From NCBI GenBank assembly GCA_033439765.1, contig JAULSN010000008.1:2914001-2978000 (forward strand): a stretch of 64,000 nt of DNA. Direction: 5' to 3'. Origin of the DNA: Lasiosphaeria ovina. Taxonomy: Eukaryota > Ascomycota > Sordariomycetes > Sordariales > Lasiosphaeriaceae. The stretch's first letter is position 1, and each line of letters starts with the position of its first letter. A program made the translations under genes and the position numbers. Shown piece after piece: positions 59,400 through 64,000 of the stretch. Below the pieces are notes generated by a model that saw only the letters and a program-made list of their open reading frames with translations, was not told where the DNA came from and did no database searches.

Positions 59400-60240
59400 C
59401 GGGCTAATATTTGGCCATCTCCTAGACCTTACCCCCAATACTAATATCCTCTACGCCTCCAGGTCGATTAGCGATATTCTAGGCTACTTATAAGACGAGG
59501 TCCAAGGGAAGTCCGCCTTCGAGTATTTCCATCCCGAAGACGTACCAATTATCCGATCTATTATTATAAGCACCCCGCTTAATAAGGCCGCCGCCCTCTA
59601 TTATATCCATATCCGCTATAAGGACGGCTAGTAGGAGAGCTATAAGTACTACTTTACTATCGCCTATAATATATTAGTAGTATCTACGAGTATTTATTTT
59701 GAGGGTAAAGGGAGCGTAAGTACGAGTCAACCCCCTTATTAATATCCGTATCCTTTACCTTACTTATATACTTATATAGGGAGGGTACGAGATACGCCCT
59801 AGATCCGGCGGATATTCTCCAACTTATAGGGGGATCCTTATATACCGATATAGCGAGAGCCGCGGGCCGTACTAATTCTCAACCGCTTTAGTAGGAGTCT
59901 AAAGATCATATCTACCTTAGATCTAGTACCGTAGATTCTCGGATTACCCTTAACCGAGCTCCTCCTCTAGAGGTCTCTCTACGACTATATCTAACCTAAC
60001 TATATTAGTAAAACTAAGGAGTATCTGGAGAGCGCTAAGACCTATAACTCGATTATATACCTACGTTTTAGGTATAAGGACCTACGGATCGACCTAATTT
60101 ATAATCGGGAGGAGCTTAACGATTAAGGTAGCCTTAATATAGATAAAGAAGACGTTGAGGAAACGTTTAAGCTAGAGGGTATTATATCCTATACGTTAGA
60201 TAGCCTAGTCGTTATTCTTCGGAGAGCGCTAGTTCTTGGA
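59400..60240 (+). pseudogene. RIP-inactivated tandem-PAS-domain regulator gene
   Basis: One frame gives a PAS domain: FGHLLDLTPNTNILYASRSI, SDILGYL, then DEVQGKSAFEYFHPEDVPII, ALYYIHIRYKDG and YNILVVSTSIYFEG. A second frame downstream (59830-60110) gives REPRAVLILNRFSRSLKIIS, LGLPLTELLL and KEYLESAKTYNSIIYLRFRY, a second PAS-like domain. Stops again sit at probable Gln/Trp sites. The order and wording match a PAS protein conserved across Pezizomycotina, normally present as a single gene. This copy cannot be expressed: no start codon and many stops. Confidence 0.8.
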
Positions 60241-60839
60241 TAGGGAAATATCGTCGCCCCCCGGCAAGCTTCACGGCCAGGCTACGCTTTATAACGGATA
60301 CTACCGTCGCTAGCCGTTTCCTTAAGTACGGTATTATATTCGGCCATCTCGTTATTACCTCTATTAGGGATAGCGGGCCCGGTTTACTATATATTAGTAA
60401 ATAGTACTGGTAGTTCTAACTACGGGGTGACTTACCCTATTTACGGTATTATAGTTAAGACGAAGGAGAATTTAAGGTAAGCCTCCTACCCGCCTAGGGT
60501 CTACCCTATTTCGCTTATATATATTAATAGGTAGAAAATACGAAATAAGATACTAGAAGCCCTTTAAATATCTACGCTATCTAAAGGTATTCGCTTCCTC
60601 TAGTAACCTCAATCGATATACGGCTAGTAAGTATAGAATCTTTTAACTAGACGATATAGTCTACTTATATAAATTATACGAGACGAACCCGGCCTAGTTT
60701 AGACGCGATAACCTTAGGGTCTATTTGAAGAAGATATACGATAAAACTAGAATAGATCTCGGTCAATTTATAATATAGTTTAAAGTAGAAGACTATATTA
60801 TAATAATTAATAAGGGTCTCGTTTCTAGCCCTTAAAACT

Positions 60840-61225
60840 GGGAACTTACACCCGCCCCGGAAGCTTCGGCCTCGAACTAAAGACTTAATCGGTCGGTTCC
60901 CGGACCTACTATAGCGGCTACCCCCCGTATCTCATTAGTCCGGGATCCCGACGCGAACTAGTTTCACCGAGCTTCTGAGTAGTAGGATATATCTATAAGC
61001 TCCCCTAGAGTATTTGTCCGATAGACTACCTTCTCCTTCCTCCCGGACGTACGATAGTCCACCGCCTGTATTTTATCTCGTACGTTAGCGGATGGCGACC
61101 GGAAATTACCGGGTTTATATAATAGCGAGGTAGATAGCGAAGCGAACCCTCTATATATAGGCTCTTCTACTACGACTAGGCGCGTATTATTACTACGAAA
61201 CTATTTAAGTACGGAATATAGATAA
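60840..61225 (+). pseudogene. RIP-degraded coding relic, unidentified
   Basis: The forward frame reads RLNRSVPGPTIAATPRISLV, RDPDAN, and DRKLPGLYNSEVDSEANPLY, with scattered TAG/TAA. Polar, disordered-type composition. Family unknown; it might belong to the same former gene as a neighbouring relic. Confidence 0.3.
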
Positions 61226-61269
61226 TAATATCCGAAATAATATCCAAAGTGAGGGATATTAAACGGCGA

Positions 61270-61790
61270 AAGATCCTAAGCTCGCGTCGCTTACTAGGCG
61301 GTAAGGAAGTACCGGTTTGGTTAGACGACCGCTTCGTGCTAGTAATGCTACTACTTCGACCAGCGCGTAATAGACCTACCGTACTTATACTCGGTGAAAG
61401 TCACGATCGATCCTACTAGTAGTTCGTAGCCTTCGTAATATCCAACCCCTTCCGAAGGAGTATTAAGCTATTATAGAGCGATAATAGCTCTTGGCGCGGG
61501 CGATCCTACTCCTACTAATAACTCTATCGTCTACGGCGCTCTAGTAGAAGATACTAAGAGTAATTTATAGCGTTAGGATTAGGGTCCGGCACTTCTCGAA
61601 AGGGCGACTAAGGTAGAATACCAAGTTGGCTGAGGTATAATGGTAGCGACGTTATTGAGGTCGTCGGGAGATCCATTAGGACCTAGATTAGTCTTTATAA
61701 ACGTACGATAACGGTCTAAGGCGTCGGGGCCGTTAGGGTCGTTAGGAGGGCGAATACTACTCGAGGCCTTATTTAAAGATACCGCTCTAT
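61270..61790 (-). pseudogene. RIP-degraded coding relic, unidentified
   Basis: The reverse frame reads SIRPPNDPNGPDALDRYRTF then IKTNLGPNGSPDDLNNVATI, and further on SEGVGYYEGYELLVGSIVTF. The composition is protein-like, with few stops in its first 60 codons. No family recognised. Confidence 0.35.
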
Positions 61791-62550
61791 CCGAAGAGAC
61801 TAGAAGGGGTAGCCTAATCCTAGATAGTTAATCCTATATACTAAGCTTTATTTACGAATATTAGTAGTAATAAATATAAAATTATTATCCGACCCGCTAG
61901 GTAGAGCGTTATAATTTAGCTGGCCGCCCGTATCGTCGAGCGGATTCAGGAGATTCCGTAAGCTAGGGGACGTAGCTATTATAGTAACTTCTTACTTTAT
62001 ATATAATAAGAAGAGAGAAGCCAAAATAGATATGAAAACGAATAACTAGGATAAAATATATAGAGGAGGGTAAGATTATTTCCTAAGGGAGCGAGAAGTA
62101 AGTATTTATACCTAGTAAATTTGGACTAGATACCGCCGGGGCTCCTAATCCTTACTAGGTTTATAAATACTTTTTCCTACCTATATATATTCTAGGTCTA
62201 GCCTACGGCCAGTATTTAAGCTATAACTAGCTAAATACCTATATAACTAGTTTTAGCCCCTCCCTATATTACCCTCCGTGCTTTTTAGGTATAGGTAGTC
62301 TTATAGCTAGAAGTAAGTAATAATAGAAATAAAATTATTTAGTAGGACGAACCTACTTAGCGTACTAATAAGAAAGCTCCCTCTATTCTTACCCCTAAAG
62401 CTATAGATTAGTTACCCCTTTATTTATCGTTAATAACCTACTATTTTATTAATCTTATAAGTCGGAAAGTATTATTCTAGAAATGGTATATACGCTAAGG
62501 TAGTATATAAGTTATATTATATACGTAGGCGACTTACTCTATAGTAAAAA

Positions 62551-62577
62551 TAAGATAAGGGAGTCTCCCTTATCTTA
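62551..62577. repeat. Palindrome related to the one at 50176-50224
   Basis: TAAGATAAGGGAG-T-CTCCCTTATCTTA with perfect 13-bp arms. The right side continues AGTTCGGTATAG, matching the outer part of the other palindrome (TCGGTATAG), so both belong to one family. A C-run follows at about 62601-62615. Confidence 0.7.
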
Positions 62578-63369
62578 AGTTCGGTATAGTATAGGAGCTT
62601 GCCCCCCCCCCCCCCACCCCCGCCGCCATTTTCTACTACCCTAATTTTCCTATAACCCTAGTAGGAAAATGGCGATCCGCGGTAGGAAGAGAATAACTAA
62701 CGGCTACGATTCCGGACTACCTAAAAGTCTATATTATTTATTATAGTAGTATTAAAAGAGGGGCCAGCTCCGTATAACCTCTTACGAATATAATATCTCA
62801 TCCTCCTTATAGAAAGGGTCGGCAAAATCTAATAAATTCTATAATTCTAATACTATCTAAGATCTTAAAGTCGCTTAAAAGTTATCTAGGTAATATAAAT
62901 ATAGGGAAAACTATATCACCTCCGTATCGACCCTACTTAGGTTCTATAACGGGTAGGAGTCGTAGACGTAGTTATCCTCAAACTCTATTAAAGGCTAATA
63001 TATATAGGTAGAGAGCGGCGTAGGGTAATGAAGAGGCTAATATTTAATATATGGATATTAAACCGGTATAAATCCCTAGTAAGTACTCTAAAAATCGGCT
63101 CCGCCATCCTAGATAGTTAACTAGCGTTCCTCATCTACCTTTCGTATACCCTCCTCTTACTATTTACGTACTTATAAGATTTTTCGGGTTTCTTCGAATT
63201 CTAAAGGACGGAGATATTAGTACTCGACTAGTAATATATATATAGGGTATATAGATATAGTAGTAGAGGGTCCTAGGAGATTGGTTAGCCTTAGTACGCG
63301 AACTAGTAGTATACCAAAGAGAAAAGGGAAGATAAGCTATACCTAGTAGAAATCCCGTCCTACCTTTAG

Positions 63370-63665
63370 GCTCCCGGCGTTTACTATAATTCTTATTAAT
63401 TATATAGACGTTAAGATATCTTAAAGTCCCGTAGGCCTTCTTATACCTATTCTACCTATAGGCATACTTACGTTCAATTTCTATATACTTCCTCCTACGA
63501 AGATTCTTAGGTCCTCGCCTTTACCTATAATTCTTATTAATTACGTAGGCGTTAAGATATTTCAAAGTCCCGTAGGCCCTCTTATACCTATCCCACCTAT
63601 AGGTATATTTATGCTTAATTTCTTCGTACTTCCTCCTGAATTTGATAAGTAGCGCGCCGGTATTA
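63370..63665 (-). pseudogene. RIP-inactivated Con7-like C2H2 zinc finger, duplicated in tandem
   Basis: Two units of about 144 bp read on the reverse strand: RRKYEEIKHKYTYRWDRYKR then AYGTLKYLNAYV, and RRRKYIEIERKYAYR then NRYKKAYGTLRYLNVYI. The pattern matches the Con7-type finger (C.W..C.KAYGTL.HLN.HV......H) with each zinc Cys now Tyr (TGC/TGT to TAC/TAT) and each His now Tyr (CAC/CAT to TAC/TAT), exactly as CpA/TpG mutation predicts. Con7 relatives normally carry one such finger; here there are two. Confidence 0.65.
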
Positions 63666-64000
63666 GCACCAGGATACTCGGCCGCGCTATTAGACGTATT
63701 AAGGCATATCGAACCCCTTATATTACGTATCTAGCCGTTATACTAAGAGTAATAAGTATTAGCGAAAATATATCTTACGGTAAGTTGCCGCCACTTCGGG
63801 TAACGTTTCGAGGGGCCAGAGGAGGCGTAATATAGTACTCGGAATCCTATCGAGTAAGAGAAGGCTCGCCATCGGCTTAGCGTTCCCTACTAAATATATA
63901 GGCTAGTCCAAGATCTAAGGGGCGCGGCCGATAGACTATAATCCTATATAATATAAACCCTTAATCTATACTTATAACGCTTATCTAGATCGTTAATATA

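Larger units (their letters stand above)
45620..64000. repeat. RIP-degraded block (CpA/TpG nearly exhausted), no intact gene
   Basis: From about 45.6 kb to the window end, TpA is extremely frequent while CpA and TpG are nearly absent; several whole 60-nt lines (e.g. 46501-46560, 47041-47100, 48001-48060) contain neither. CpG, CpC and CpT survive, so GC content falls only moderately. This is the footprint of repeat-induced point mutation, which turns CpA into TpA in duplicated DNA. As ATG contains TpG, start codons have vanished, and Trp/Gln codons became stops (TGG or CAG to TAG, CAA to TAA). Stretches between the named relics (47650-48740, 49380-51290, 52275-55000, 55330-59400, 61790-63370, 63665-64000) show the same signature and nothing I can identify, apart from the repeats listed. 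Confidence 0.92.

Noticed and set aside
60240..62520. Possible retrotransposon pol gene
   Set aside because: I looked for reverse-transcriptase and integrase motifs on both strands and could not find any readable ones.

Overview
The window is nuclear DNA of a filamentous ascomycete, most likely a sordariomycete. Evidence: protein genes split by many short introns (about 45-110 nt, GT..AG, CTAAC-type branch sites); a HET-NACHT-WD40 gene of the Podospora HET-E/HET-D type; HET and ankyrin proteins; AA11-type lytic polysaccharide monooxygenase; and about 18 kb that is almost stripped of CpA/TpG, the signature of repeat-induced point mutation (RIP).

Layout. 1-9 kb: a partial gene for a Cys-rich hypothetical protein, a HET-domain relic, and two ankyrin genes. 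One of these has a Zn2Cys6-like N-terminus and ten near-identical 33-aa repeats. 9-18 kb: a long gene-poor stretch, a ten-exon cytochrome P450, a small frameshifted hypothetical gene, and a seven-exon mitochondrial-carrier-like gene. 18.6-23 kb: tRNA-Phe with an intron, a His-rich/Gly-Val-rich low-complexity protein, and a broken MULE transposase. 23.5-28 kb: the HET-NACHT-WD40 gene with 13 almost identical 42-aa WD repeats. 29-45 kb: mostly conserved housekeeping genes (FAD oxidoreductase, SDR, beta-carbonic anhydrase, OXA1, MIM1, Shp1/p47, Gtr1/RagA, tRNA-Glu), ending with a secreted, probably GPI-anchored LPMO. 45.6-64 kb: a RIP-degraded block with no intact gene. Relics can still be read in it: a protein kinase, a tandem-PAS regulator, a Con7-like C2H2 zinc finger, several unidentified coding stretches, two related palindromes and three tandem arrays.

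How the parts relate. The left half holds four genes or relics of the kinds fungi use for nonself recognition (HET, HET-NACHT-WD40 and high-identity ankyrin proteins), next to transposon debris. The middle is ordinary core genome; OXA1 and MIM1, two mitochondrial membrane-biogenesis genes, are neighbours on the same strand. The right block looks like duplicated sequence silenced by RIP. Unusually, it includes copies of regulator-type host genes, not only transposons.

Exon boundaries were read by eye from splice signals and reading-frame continuity. No alignment or database search was run, so family names rest on recognised motifs.
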